This document shows positions 44,671 through 53,818 of a stretch of DNA of 64,000 bases, one piece after another. The translations under genes and the position numbers were made by a program. Below the pieces are notes generated by a model that saw only the letters and a program-made list of their open reading frames with translations, did no database searches and was not told where the DNA came from. Position 1 is the first letter of the stretch; each line of letters starts with the position of its first letter. This DNA comes from a bacterium. Its GTDB lineage: Bacteria; AUK180. The stretch spans positions 53,191-117,190 of the forward strand of contig JAGLGN010000023.1 of the NCBI GenBank assembly GCA_023144005.1, given 5' to 3'.

Positions 44671-45922
44671 TCGTACCCGGCTGGTAAATTTCTTCGAGAA
44701 TTTTTATCCGGGTAAAACAGATTTTTCAAAAATGCGCGAGGATTTCATAAATGATACGCCGAAAGATATCCGGCCGTTATTTTATAATGATGTGACGCAG
44801 ATAACACGCAATTATCTCCTTTTGGATCACTTGATGACATTGCCGTTAAAAAAGGGCCAGAAGATCTCACGCTCCAATAGGGCAGTTATCTTTTGCGCTC
44901 TCTATGATATTATTTTCAGAGCACAGCCTCCTCATGTAGTGAATGAGTATATCAATCTTGTCAAGCATAAAAAGGACAAGGGGTTTGTAAATTGGTTGTT
45001 GAGGACAGTCCTTCAAACTACAGGCACCGATCCGGAATCCCTCCCTCTGCCCTCCAGCAAGATCAAGGAGATCTCGATGAAATACTCCTTCCCAGTGGAC
45101 TTTACAGTTAAACTCTCCACGGAATTCAATAAGAAAAAAGCCGAAGATATCTTCAAGGTACTTTCGCGGGAGGTTCCTTCGGTCTATATGCCGAATAAGT
45201 CCGCCCCCGAATTAAGTACACTGAACTGTCCGGAGATCCTTCCTGATATCTACACCATTTGTGATATGAATGCCGCTCTTCAAGCTCAAAGAGAGGGCAA
45301 GATCCTGATCTTTGAAAAGACCTCCATGTTCCCTGTCTATCTTCTCGACGCTCAAGAAGGTGAAGAGATCTTGGATCTGGCGGCTTCTCCGGGAAATAAG
45401 AGCTTTATGATATACAATCAAAGCAAGGGTAAGGTAAAATTGACCCTCAATGACCCCGATCCTCAGCGCTATGATTTTATGGTTGAGAATGTCAAGAAAT
45501 GGGGTATGGATATGGAAACGGTGTCATATGACGGCCGGAACTTTCCTTTGCAGAAGAAATATGACGCTGTTTTTGTCGATGCTCCGTGTTCAAATACCGG
45601 AGTGATATCAAAGAAACCCGATATCAAATTCAAATTGAAGAACACTCAGATGAACAAATTGAGAGATCTGCAGTTCGCCCTTGTGAAAAGGGGGCTTCAA
45701 CTCTTAAAGCCCGGTGGCCGGCTCGTATACTCTATCTGTAGCTTTTTGAAAGAAGAGATCGCCCCTTTGGTTGAGGAGATCGAGGCCTCAACTGAATTCA
45801 GAAGTGTGATCTCGCCCGTACATTTCAGATTGAAAAAGTTCAGTGAAGACAAATACTTCCGCATCATACCCAGTGAAGATGATCCTGTGGGCTTCTCGAT
45901 GGCGCTGTTTAAAAGCAAATGA
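44663..45922 (+). CDS. RsmB-like rRNA (cytosine-C5)-methyltransferase
   Basis: This 419-aa protein has a NusB-like helical N-terminal domain (about 1-140), then a Rossmann methyltransferase. The SAM motif is EILDLAASPGNKS. The two catalytic cysteines are in DAPC309SN and YSIC359S, the arrangement of m5C RNA methyltransferases, with C359 the nucleophile. The N-terminal domain favours RsmB (16S C967) over RsmF or NSUN-like members. The downstream MGMT-like gene overlaps by 4 nt. Confidence 0.85.
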   Translation: MDNRTRLVNFFENFYPGKTDFSKMREDFINDTPKDIRPLFYNDVTQITRNYLLLDHLMTLPLKKGQKISRSNRAVIFCALYDIIFRAQPPHVVNEYINLVKHKKDKGFVNWLLRTVLQTTGTDPESLPLPSSKIKEISMKYSFPVDFTVKLSTEFNKKKAEDIFKVLSREVPSVYMPNKSAPELSTLNCPEILPDIYTICDMNAALQAQREGKILIFEKTSMFPVYLLDAQEGEEILDLAASPGNKSFMIYNQSKGKVKLTLNDPDPQRYDFMVENVKKWGMDMETVSYDGRNFPLQKKYDAVFVDAPCSNTGVISKKPDIKFKLKNTQMNKLRDLQFALVKRGLQLLKPGGRLVYSICSFLKEEIAPLVEEIEASTEFRSVISPVHFRLKKFSEDKYFRIIPSEDDPVGFSMALFKSK

Positions 45923-46368
45923 AATCGGGAAGAATTTCTTTTTTGCCTTGGGATTTTACTTGGAAAGTCGTTGAAAATAAGGTGATAGAATCCCACTTTA
46001 TCGACCATTTGGCGAAAGCGGATTCTTTTAAGTATCCCTATTATGAAGAATTCAAATTTTACTTCACCAACGGCCGATTTTCCAAATTTCCATCCTTTGA
46101 GATCCAGGGTGTATCGGAAAAACAGAATCATCTTCTGATGACGCTTTTTGAAAATTGGAATGATGTTCTCTTCTACGGCGAATTGGCGGAGCTGTCAGGT
46201 TTTCCCGGTGCTGCCAGATTTGCGGGCACCTGTATGGCAAAGAATCCACTCCCTGTGCTCATCCCGTGTCATCATGTGTTAGGTAAAAGCGACCCCTGGA
46301 AATTCACCGGCCCTTCTGCCTTGAAGAAGGCACTTTTGGAATTGGAAAACAGATCCATCGAGGGATGA
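45919..46368 (+). CDS. ogt: O6-alkylguanine-DNA alkyltransferase-like protein
   Basis: This 149-aa protein consists of the DNA-binding/active-site domain. The acceptor site is I115-P-C117-H-H-V120, the universal PCHRV in an H-variant. It is preceded by the helix-turn-helix with SGFPGAARFAGTCMAKNPLPVLIP. C117 accepts the alkyl group once. The Arg of PCHRV, which interacts with the base, is His here, so activity could be altered; the alkyltransferase-like (ATL) family has other changes (C to W). The N-terminal half is shortened relative to Ogt. Confidence 0.85.
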   Translation: MKSGRISFLPWDFTWKVVENKVIESHFIDHLAKADSFKYPYYEEFKFYFTNGRFSKFPSFEIQGVSEKQNHLLMTLFENWNDVLFYGELAELSGFPGAARFAGTCMAKNPLPVLIPCHHVLGKSDPWKFTGPSALKKALLELENRSIEG

Positions 46369-46584
46369 AGAGAAATAGAGGCTAGAGGTTCGAGGTTGGA
46401 GGTTAGTTGGGTTAGAAAAAAGAATCAAACGGAAACATTCTCCACACTTCTTTGAATCTCATCCCTCCGTTTTGTCATTCCCGACTCCGTTGAATCCATT
46501 TTCTCTACCTATCACCCTATTAACTTGTGCCTTGTCCCTTGTGCACTTGTGCTCTACGAAGCGTAGTTTACTAGCGAGTGATGT

Positions 46585-47124
46585 CTACCAGCGCAGAAGC
46601 AGAAGTTGATAACGCTTTTTGGAAAGATAGAGCAGGCAATGTTCGCTAATTGACTTGTCCTGAACGAAACCGAGGGAGATGAGCATCTTACTCCCATTTA
46701 TATTTTTCAATGCGACCGGGTCGGAAATAATTTCCCCATGGAATTCCTTAAAGAAAATATTCAGAAGCAGTTTAACCGCTTCAGAGCCATACCCTTTACC
46801 ACGGTTTTTTGCCGATATCTTAATATTGAGTTCCGCTTCTTTCTTTTCAGTGTCGAATCTATGGAATCCCACTTCTCCAACAGGAGACCCTCTCTTGGTG
46901 AAGATAAGAAAATAAAGGTCTTTACCATTACCCGGAAATACCATTTGCTCATACCATTTGGCTGCCATGCCGGGTTCAAGTAGTATCGGGCCTCCAATTT
47001 CCTTCATGGTATTAGGGTCGCTCCAAAGCCAATTAATATAATTGAGATCGATCCTCTCGGGGGTTTTTAGATCAATAAATGTCCCCTTCACTGTGAATCC
47101 GGGCTTTGAAAATTTCATTTGCAT
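46585..47124 (-). CDS. GNAT-family N-acetyltransferase
   Basis: This 179-aa protein has the GNAT acetyl-CoA motif A, NRGKGYGSEAVKLLL, after the beta-strand AELNIKIS, and the GEVGFHRF strand. The pattern resembles RimJ/RimL-type protein acetyltransferases, with NINGSKMLISLGF at the C-terminal site. The substrate is unknown. It lies alone on the minus strand between two plus-strand operons. Its start could be either of two ATGs six nucleotides apart (47122 or 47116). Confidence 0.85.
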   Translation of the reverse strand: MQMKFSKPGFTVKGTFIDLKTPERIDLNYINWLWSDPNTMKEIGGPILLEPGMAAKWYEQMVFPGNGKDLYFLIFTKRGSPVGEVGFHRFDTEKKEAELNIKISAKNRGKGYGSEAVKLLLNIFFKEFHGEIISDPVALKNINGSKMLISLGFVQDKSISEHCLLYLSKKRYQLLLLRW

Positions 47125-47198
47125 ACAGTTTAGCTTAATAATAAATATATTTCAAGCGCCAAATAATGTAATATATACCAAATAATAGGCATATATTC

Positions 47199-47226
47199 TT
47201 GAAATAGAGTGAAAATATACTATAAT
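47199..47226 (+). promoter_or_regulatory. Promoter of the PUR-alpha/Nudix unit
   Basis: TTGAAA (47199-47204) and TATAAT (47221-47226) have 16-bp spacing. They are 33 nt upstream of the GTG start of the PUR-alpha-like gene. Confidence 0.6.
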
Positions 47227-47259
47227 ATAGTTGTGCGTATACATATTTAGGAGAGATAA

Positions 47260-47463
47260 GTGCAAGGTGAAGATACACTTTTATCCAAAGAGCTTATAAT
47301 AGAGAGCAAGAAATATTATTTTGATCTAAAGGAAAACGCCAACGGGAAATTTCTCAGAATCACCGAAAAACGCTCCGGCGGAAAAAGCCGGATCATTATC
47401 CCGGTTTCCGGCCTTAGCGATGTCGCCGGAATAGTCAGAGAAATGGGAGATGCTGTTGACTGA
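47260..47463 (+). CDS. PUR-alpha-like (DUF3276/BpuR) nucleic-acid-binding protein
   Basis: This 67-aa protein fits a single bacterial PUR repeat: [23 protein letters not shown]…RIIIPVSGL, with the conserved aromatic/Asn-Gly-x-F-L-x-I core. Members bind single-stranded DNA or RNA; the spirochaete BpuR represses translation. It probably functions as a dimer. The start is GTG with TTAGGAGA upstream. It overlaps the Nudix gene by 14 nt. Confidence 0.75.
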   Translation: MQGEDTLLSKELIIESKKYYFDLKENANGKFLRITEKRSGGKSRIIIPVSGLSDVAGIVREMGDAVD

Positions 47464-47878
47464 GTATAAGAACCCTGTTCCCACAGTTGATATTATCATT
47501 GAAACCTCAGAAGGTGTCGTTTTGATAAAGAGAAAGAACTTTCCCTACGGCTGGGCAATTCCCGGTGGATTCGTAGATGAAGGAGAATCTCTGGAATCCG
47601 CTGCTGTAAGGGAGGCATTGGAGGAAACTTCATTGAATGTGAAATTGAGAGAACAATTCTTCACATATTCCGACCCTTCGAGGGACCCCAGAAGTCATAC
47701 TATAGCAACTGTATATATTGCTGAAATATCATCGGGAACTCCCTTGGCTGCCGATGATGCTGTGGAAATTGGCACTTTTAGTGCAAGTAAGCTCCCGGAT
47801 GAACTGGCATTCGATCATTCACGGATCCTTAGTGATTATTTCGAGTACCGGCAGACCGGAAAGAGGAGAACATTATAA
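47450..47878 (+). CDS. Nudix hydrolase
   Basis: This 142-aa protein has the Nudix box [23 protein letters not shown] (GX5EX7REUXEEXGU), with the final Gly as Ser. It also has [15 protein letters not shown], as in ADP-ribose/nucleotide-sugar pyrophosphatases. The likely substrate is a nucleoside-diphosphate derivative. The annotated ATG (47450) lies on a GGGAG-like site. A TTG at 47456 would give better spacing. The catalytic Glu residues are intact. Confidence 0.85.
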   Translation: MLLTEYKNPVPTVDIIIETSEGVVLIKRKNFPYGWAIPGGFVDEGESLESAAVREALEETSLNVKLREQFFTYSDPSRDPRSHTIATVYIAEISSGTPLAADDAVEIGTFSASKLPDELAFDHSRILSDYFEYRQTGKRRTL

Positions 47879-47883
47879 AGCAT

Positions 47884-48579
47884 GTGGTGAAAGGAATCCT
47901 TATTTTACTTGTTCTGTTTTTACTTCCAGGATATACAAAGGGAACAATAGCTTCCTTTTCAGGGAAGTTGAGCGGTAAGGACATATCTTTCAAAGAGACC
48001 CTTATAACAGCATCTCAAAAAGAATTAGATGGAAAACAAATTGTTTTCTACTTCTTCAAGTTCAAATCTTCCGGCGCTAAAAATTTTTACGGCAGCTTTC
48101 TTGTATCTGAAACCGGGTTTCTTGAAAAACTCTCTGTTTCGGATTCGGACAGGAAACTCTCCTACAAACTTCAGATCAATGAGGGTGAGACCATTTTAAA
48201 GGTCAAGGAATCCTCGGGGCTCCTTTTAAAGGAGATCCCTCAGTCCGGTGGAGTTGCAGATGGTGTATTCCTTCCTATGTTACCTGCCTGCTGGCACTTT
48301 TTATTAAGATCAAATGATCTGATAAAAACCGGAAAATACAAATTCAAAGCCGCCGTACCTCTTTACGATAAGGAGATGAATGCGGGTCATCCAAACAATA
48401 TGGAGTTTGCGGAACATTCCGAATTCAGGACGGTAAATATCAGGATTAAGCTGAGCAGCGCGGGGGCAGGGAAATATGAAGTCAAACTTTCCCCCTTCAA
48501 TGCTGTGATTATGATAGATGCCGAATATAATATCATTTCATTCAAATGGAATGGCCTTATCCTGATCGGAAGTAAATGA
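47884..48579 (+). CDS. Secreted protein of unknown function
   Basis: This 231-aa protein has an N-terminal signal peptide (MVKGILILLVLFLLPGYTKG, cleavage near 20). The mature part is beta-rich, with repeated strand patterns and a closing SPFNAVIMIDAEYNIISFKW. This is reminiscent of periplasmic lipocalin- or DUF3108-like folds, but I do not claim a family. The start is GTG at 47884 (or the next GTG). It overlaps ribF by 4 nt. Confidence 0.5.
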   Translation: MVKGILILLVLFLLPGYTKGTIASFSGKLSGKDISFKETLITASQKELDGKQIVFYFFKFKSSGAKNFYGSFLVSETGFLEKLSVSDSDRKLSYKLQINEGETILKVKESSGLLLKEIPQSGGVADGVFLPMLPACWHFLLRSNDLIKTGKYKFKAAVPLYDKEMNAGHPNNMEFAEHSEFRTVNIRIKLSSAGAGKYEVKLSPFNAVIMIDAEYNIISFKWNGLILIGSK

Positions 48580-49481
48580 AAATATTCTGGGGCTATGATC
48601 ACAAAGAAGTCAGTATTCACACAATTGTAATTGGAAATTTCGACGGTTTTCATTTGGGCCATGTCGAACTCCTGATTGCCGCCGCCGATCAAAAAAAGAA
48701 AAATGAGAATCTCGGTGTCGCGACATTCTATCCCCACCCCGACACGGTTGTTCGGGCACGAAGCGATAATTTCGCGCTTTCTACACTGGATGAGAAGATC
48801 GAAGAATTTGAAAAACGCGGGATCGACTCCGTTTTTTTTGTTGAATTTACAGCACATTTATCTCAGCTGAGCCCAAGCGCCTTTATTCAAAGATTGCTTG
48901 AGATGGTGAATGTCAGCAGAATAGTTGTCGGAGAGAATTTTAGATTCGGAAAAGCCGGCAAGGGTACTCCTCAGACATTAAAAATGGAGCTGCGGCAAAA
49001 AGGCATTGATGTAATTACCGTCCCGTTGTTAAAAGTGGAGGGTACACCGATCTCTTCCACATTGATAAGAAATTGCATTTACGATGGACATTTCTTGGAA
49101 GCTGAGAAATACCTCGGGAGACAATATTTGATCTCCGGTACGGTTATGCACGGAAAGGGCATAGGACACAAAATAGGGTTCCCCACCGCAAATCTTGATG
49201 TTCAGGGGAAATTGCTTCCCCGTCAGGGAGTGTACTCCGGAGAGAGCTTCTATAGTGGGCAAAGCTATTTCTCTTTGTTCTTCATTGGCAAACCGACTTT
49301 GTCATTCTCAGAGGAAGAAGTTCTTGAGGTTTGGATGGAAGATTTCGATGATGATATTTACGGCGAGGCGCTTGAGGTCCACATTAGTAAGTTCCTCAGG
49401 CCTACGAAGAAGATCGACGATCTTTCAGAACTTAAATTGATGATCACAGAGGATTTGAAGAAAGCAAAAAATGGCATTTAG
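48576..49481 (+). CDS. ribF: Bifunctional riboflavin kinase/FAD synthetase
   Basis: This 301-aa protein has an N-terminal adenylyltransferase domain: VIGNFDGFHLGH, GENFRFGKAGKG and STLIR, the nucleotidyltransferase hallmarks. The C-terminal riboflavin kinase domain has GKGIGHKIGFPTANL and the GVYSGESFY strand. Together they turn riboflavin into FMN and FAD. Length and order are typical. Confidence 0.95.
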   Translation: MKIFWGYDHKEVSIHTIVIGNFDGFHLGHVELLIAAADQKKKNENLGVATFYPHPDTVVRARSDNFALSTLDEKIEEFEKRGIDSVFFVEFTAHLSQLSPSAFIQRLLEMVNVSRIVVGENFRFGKAGKGTPQTLKMELRQKGIDVITVPLLKVEGTPISSTLIRNCIYDGHFLEAEKYLGRQYLISGTVMHGKGIGHKIGFPTANLDVQGKLLPRQGVYSGESFYSGQSYFSLFFIGKPTLSFSEEEVLEVWMEDFDDDIYGEALEVHISKFLRPTKKIDDLSELKLMITEDLKKAKNGI

Positions 49482-52335
49482 CATGAGGAAGATCTATTCC
49501 AAGATATTCGGAATAGATGAAAGCACTCTCATTTATGCAGGAAAATTCAAGGCCACTTTCAGATATGCTATCATAAGTTTTACATTTGCGCAGAATGCCA
49601 TCGATGCCATCTTTTTGAAGAGGATCGGGCCGGAATTTCTACCGCTTGCCTATATCCTTACACCGGTTCTGATCATTATCTTCTCGCTCGCCTTCTCATT
49701 TTTATCCTCTTATATCAATAAAAAAGCCGCTCTTTCGGGCTTTCTCATATTCTCTGCTTTGATCTATTTCTTTTTGAGGTTCTTTGGCTCTGCTCCCGGC
49801 TGGGAGTTTTTTGCCTATCTCTTTGTCGAAGTATATCTCGCGTTTTTCACAATTTTGTTTTTTACGAATCTGAACGAAACAATGAACTCCAGAGAAAGAA
49901 AGCGGGCTATTCCGTTTATTCTGGCGGGAGCTTCCGCCGCAGCGGGTACCTCGGCTTTTATCATTGTATTCCTCTCTAAATATGTTCAGATGAATATCCG
50001 GGACTATTTGATCATTGCCGCCGCTTTCAACTTCATTGCTCTCTTCTATGTTCTCCGCATCCCCGCCAAGAATATCAGGGGCTATTTCCGGCAGAATTAT
50101 TTCTCGAAATTCATTTCTCCCGACACGAAGAAGGATCTGATGAATATCGCCTCAACAAAGTCGAAATACCTCCGGCTCTTCCTGGTTATGATGCTGGTTT
50201 CATTTGCCCTTGCCACATTGATAGATTATCAATTCAAATTAAAGTTAGCGGCAAATGCGCTTACGGAACAGGATATTTCAGGATTTCTCGGGATGTTCCG
50301 CGGAGTTTCGAATGTAGCGTTGTCGATCTTTCAAAATTACATTTTCGCCAGAATTATTCCCTTTATCGGGACCCTGAATATCTTTAATATCTATCCGATC
50401 ATACTTTCCATCGGGGCATTATTCCTTGTTTATTTTGCCGGTTTCTATGCCTCATTCATAATGAAATTGTCCGCCGAGATCTTCAAGAAGATGTTTGAGG
50501 ACGCGGCGATCCAATTCGGGTATAATCCGGTCCCTCTCCTGCATAAGGGGCGTATAATTTCCATTGTCGAGGGATTGATCAAACCCTTGTCACTGGTCGC
50601 TGTGGGCGCTCTGCTATTCTATGTGAAAAAGTTCGATCCACGTGTGGTATATTACTTGATCGGGGTATTTTCCCTTCTCTACCTCTTCATATCTGTGAAA
50701 TTAAGAAAGGAATATTTCGGAGCCTTTTACAAGAAGATAAGGACAGAGAGCCTCCTGCTTGAGAAAAAACTGCCTGAGATCTTCAAAAAAGATATAGATG
50801 AGGGTAATCTGAAGCGCTATATAGAAGGCAACTCCGCTGAGATGGAGGAGTTCTCCCTATACTATTTGGCGAAATTGGAAAAGAAGGTAAATGATGACCT
50901 GCTTAATCATATATTTGAGAAATTCGCCATGAAATATCCTATCGCCATGGGACAATATCTGGTAAGCAATTATTCTGTAGAGAAGTGTCTGCAATTTCTT
51001 CCTGCATCTGAAAAAGAGATGAAATTGGAGATACTTAAAGGGCTATTGGATGGTAAATTTACGCCTTCTGAGTACTTGGATGCCTTTAGCGACAGAGAGA
51101 GGTACCTTGCGGAGCTGCCGCATTCCTACGGCAAGCGTTTGTTCTCCCTGATGCCGCATGATAGTTTGGAGGTAAAGAGCATCGGCGCTGTTCTGGATAT
51201 TCTGAAGACCGCTCCGTACAGCATCGGTTCATTCAGCTCAGACTTCACAGAATTCGATTTCGAGCCCTCTCGGTTTGACGAGGTGTATTCCCTTGCATCC
51301 AGCTTCGATATGGATGAGCTTATCCCGTATTTGAAGGGCGGATTTGATAATCTGGAGAGTGGCGACGCGATCAGACTGATCGGGCTTTTCATTGAGAAAG
51401 GTGAAGCGGTTCCCATGAGCAGAGACAGGATCAGCGCCGTAATTCGAAGGGAGATCGAAAGAGCGTCATTATTCGCTCACCTTTTTTATATCTCGAATAA
51501 GAAAAGAGGCGGCGATTATCAGCTCTATGAATATCTCAGGGAAAAAACCGCTCTGCTCTTGAAAATAGCGGTGCGATTCTTCATGGACGACGCTGCCGTG
51601 GAAGCGCTGAAGAATTCGGATCTCGCGAATTCATATCTGGCTTCTGAAGTATTACTGTATCTGGAAGAGCGCAGTCAGAAATTGCGCGGCCCCGCCAAGA
51701 TGATCATGAAAGATGTCCTCGGAGTTGTAGATTCAGTATATGCTTCAAAAAAGATCAGAAAGGTTTCATTGACACCGAATCTGCGTTTTTCATCCATGGA
51801 ATCGTATCTATTAAAATATTTCGCGGAAAAATACCAAATGCAGCTTCCTCAGGAAGTTATATTAAAGGAGAATGAAGAGATGGAAAAAATAATGGAAAGC
51901 TTGTTGCTGCTGAAGAAGGTTGAATTCTTCAGCGAGATCAGTCTTCTGAAATTGGAAGGGCTGGCAATGATGGCATCCAATGGAAAATACAAAATGGGAG
52001 ATGTGATCATACGGCAGGACCAGGCGGGAGACAAGCTATATATCTTAAAATCAGGTAAGGCGGAGATCTATAAAAGGGTCGGCCCGATCATAACACCCTT
52101 GAAAATCCTGCAAAGAGGCGATTGGTTCGGAGAATTGTCGATCATCTCCGATTCAAATACACATCTTGCATCCGTAAAAGCTATCAGCGATGATATGGAA
52201 ACGGTGGAGATCCCGAAGGAAGCCTTCAGGACATTTATCTCAAACAACCCCGAGGTCAGTTTCAGGATATTCGATGTACTGGTTACATATATTTCACAAG
52301 ATCAAAGTTTAGGAGATGAATATGAAATTGGCTAA
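49471..52335 (+). CDS. NTT/MFS-like membrane transporter fused to a cyclic-nucleotide-binding fold
   Basis: This 954-aa protein has about twelve membrane helices in residues 25-420. Its arrangement (N-terminal 'FAQNAIDAIFLKRIGPEFLPLAYI', LNETMNSRERKRAIPFILAGAS) resembles ATP:ADP antiporter-like (NTT/TlcC) proteins. A helical, HEAT-like region (about 430-820) follows, then a C-terminal cNMP-binding-like beta-barrel (835-950) with GDWFGELSIISDSN (GEL at 887-889). The usual Arg that holds the cyclic phosphate (…PRAA…) is replaced in NTHLASV, so binding may be lost or altered. It overlaps ribF by 11 nt. The fusion suggests substrate or conformation control by a cyclic nucleotide; the transported substrate is unknown. 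Confidence 0.65.
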   Translation: MAFSMRKIYSKIFGIDESTLIYAGKFKATFRYAIISFTFAQNAIDAIFLKRIGPEFLPLAYILTPVLIIIFSLAFSFLSSYINKKAALSGFLIFSALIYFFLRFFGSAPGWEFFAYLFVEVYLAFFTILFFTNLNETMNSRERKRAIPFILAGASAAAGTSAFIIVFLSKYVQMNIRDYLIIAAAFNFIALFYVLRIPAKNIRGYFRQNYFSKFISPDTKKDLMNIASTKSKYLRLFLVMMLVSFALATLIDYQFKLKLAANALTEQDISGFLGMFRGVSNVALSIFQNYIFARIIPFIGTLNIFNIYPIILSIGALFLVYFAGFYASFIMKLSAEIFKKMFEDAAIQFGYNPVPLLHKGRIISIVEGLIKPLSLVAVGALLFYVKKFDPRVVYYLIGVFSLLYLFISVKLRKEYFGAFYKKIRTESLLLEKKLPEIFKKDIDEGNLKRYIEGNSAEMEEFSLYYLAKLEKKVNDDLLNHIFEKFAMKYPIAMGQYLVSNYSVEKCLQFLPASEKEMKLEILKGLLDGKFTPSEYLDAFSDRERYLAELPHSYGKRLFSLMPHDSLEVKSIGAVLDILKTAPYSIGSFSSDFTEFDFEPSRFDEVYSLASSFDMDELIPYLKGGFDNLESGDAIRLIGLFIEKGEAVPMSRDRISAVIRREIERASLFAHLFYISNKKRGGDYQLYEYLREKTALLLKIAVRFFMDDAAVEALKNSDLANSYLASEVLLYLEERSQKLRGPAKMIMKDVLGVVDSVYASKKIRKVSLTPNLRFSSMESYLLKYFAEKYQMQLPQEVILKENEEMEKIMESLLLLKKVEFFSEISLLKLEGLAMMASNGKYKMGDVIIRQDQAGDKLYILKSGKAEIYKRVGPIITPLKILQRGDWFGELSIISDSNTHLASVKAISDDMETVEIPKEAFRTFISNNPEVSFRIFDVLVTYISQDQSLGDEYEIG

Positions 52336-53818
52336 GGATTTCCATATTGATTTAAGGACCCTATTTAAATACTCTCTTGGCAGCGGCGGACTTGACATTT
52401 CTGAAGATGCGCTGGCGGCCGTTCGCGCCTGCAGGGATTATATCAATGAACTCATTGCAAAAAATACCACGATGTATGGAGTGAACACTGGTTTCGGGGA
52501 GTTGGCGAAGGTCAGGATCTCTTCAGAAGAACTGGATAAACTCCAGGAGAATATCATACTTTCGCATTCGATAGGTGTCGGAAAAATAGCCTGCCCGATC
52601 TTCATTAAGGGCGCAATGCTTCTCAAGCTCAGGACATTTTTGCAGGGGCATTCCGGTGTTACGGAAGCGCTTGTAAAAAATATCGCGCTTCTTCTGAATA
52701 AAGGACTTATTCCGGTAGCTACCGAGACCGGATCATTGGGTGCTTCCGGTGATCTGATCCCATTGTCTCAGATGTTCGCGGTATTTTACGAAAAAGGTGA
52801 ATTCTATTACAAAGGCAAGATCATTTCCGCGCAAGAGGGGCTGCGTATCGCGGGAATAGAAGATTTTTCCCTGCATGCCAAGGAAGGCCTTGCCCTGACG
52901 AATGGAATGCAATTTTCCGCCTCTCTGGGCGGCATCTCCCTTTTCCGGCTTTATGCCGCCATGGAGCTCTTTCTGAAATTGGCCGCTCTTCAATTTGAGA
53001 TCATGGATGTCAATCCGCTTCCCTTTGAGCCTGAAGTCCACGATCTTCGTCCCTTTCCGGGGCAAAAGACCGCCGCGTCTTTATTGTATAAATACCTCAA
53101 AGGCAGGGAGATCAATAAAGACAATATGAAAGTGCAGGACCCATATACCGTCAGATGCATTCCGCAGATCACCGGAGGGATACTTGATAATCTTGCTTAT
53201 GTAAGGGGAGAGCTGGAAGTGGAATTTAATTCGGTCTCGGATAACCCTCTATTCATTCCCGAGAAGGACCTCTACCTTTCCGGCGGGAATTTCCATGGGC
53301 AGGCGATCGGGCTGGCTTTGGATTCCGGCGCGATATCCGTTTCGGTATTCACATCACTCTTAGAGAGGATGGCTAATCGTCTTATCAATCCTAATCTTTC
53401 CTCGTTCCCGGCTTTCCTGGTCGAGGCTTCCGGCCTGAATTCCGGATTCATGATGGTGCAATACGCGATGGCGGCACTGGCCAATAAATGCGCTACCCTG
53501 GCATCTCCCTCATCGATATTCTCAATTCCGGTTTCTGGTGATCAGGAGGATTTCGTTTCCATGGCGGGCAATGCCGCTGTAAAATTCAAGGATGGTGTTG
53601 AGATCGCCGTTGAAGGATTGTCATTGTATGCGATGAGCGTCTTTCAGGCGGCTCATTTCTATAAAGGCACGCTTTCTGATAATGCGAGATCTCTCAAAGA
53701 GGAGTTCTCTTCTGTGTGGTCATTCTACGAAAAGGACCGCTTTCTGCGCGCAGATCATGAAAAAATATTAGAAAAGATTTGGGAGGTGATAGACAATTCC
53801 GATGCTGAACTCGTCTGA
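52322..53818 (+). CDS. hutH: Histidine ammonia-lyase
   Basis: This 498-aa enzyme deaminates histidine to urocanate. The self-forming MIO triad is A141-S142-G143 in GSLGASGDL. YGVNTGFG (48-55), GLALTNGMQ, NSVSDNP and the QEDFVS block are all canonical. ATG 52322 is chosen because AGGAG (52311-52315) is 6 nt upstream; the ATG at 52316 sits directly on it. No other hut gene (hutU, hutI, hutG) is next to it, so it may serve a role other than full histidine catabolism. Confidence 0.94.
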   Translation: MKLAKDFHIDLRTLFKYSLGSGGLDISEDALAAVRACRDYINELIAKNTTMYGVNTGFGELAKVRISSEELDKLQENIILSHSIGVGKIACPIFIKGAMLLKLRTFLQGHSGVTEALVKNIALLLNKGLIPVATETGSLGASGDLIPLSQMFAVFYEKGEFYYKGKIISAQEGLRIAGIEDFSLHAKEGLALTNGMQFSASLGGISLFRLYAAMELFLKLAALQFEIMDVNPLPFEPEVHDLRPFPGQKTAASLLYKYLKGREINKDNMKVQDPYTVRCIPQITGGILDNLAYVRGELEVEFNSVSDNPLFIPEKDLYLSGGNFHGQAIGLALDSGAISVSVFTSLLERMANRLINPNLSSFPAFLVEASGLNSGFMMVQYAMAALANKCATLASPSSIFSIPVSGDQEDFVSMAGNAAVKFKDGVEIAVEGLSLYAMSVFQAAHFYKGTLSDNARSLKEEFSSVWSFYEKDRFLRADHEKILEKIWEVIDNSDAELV

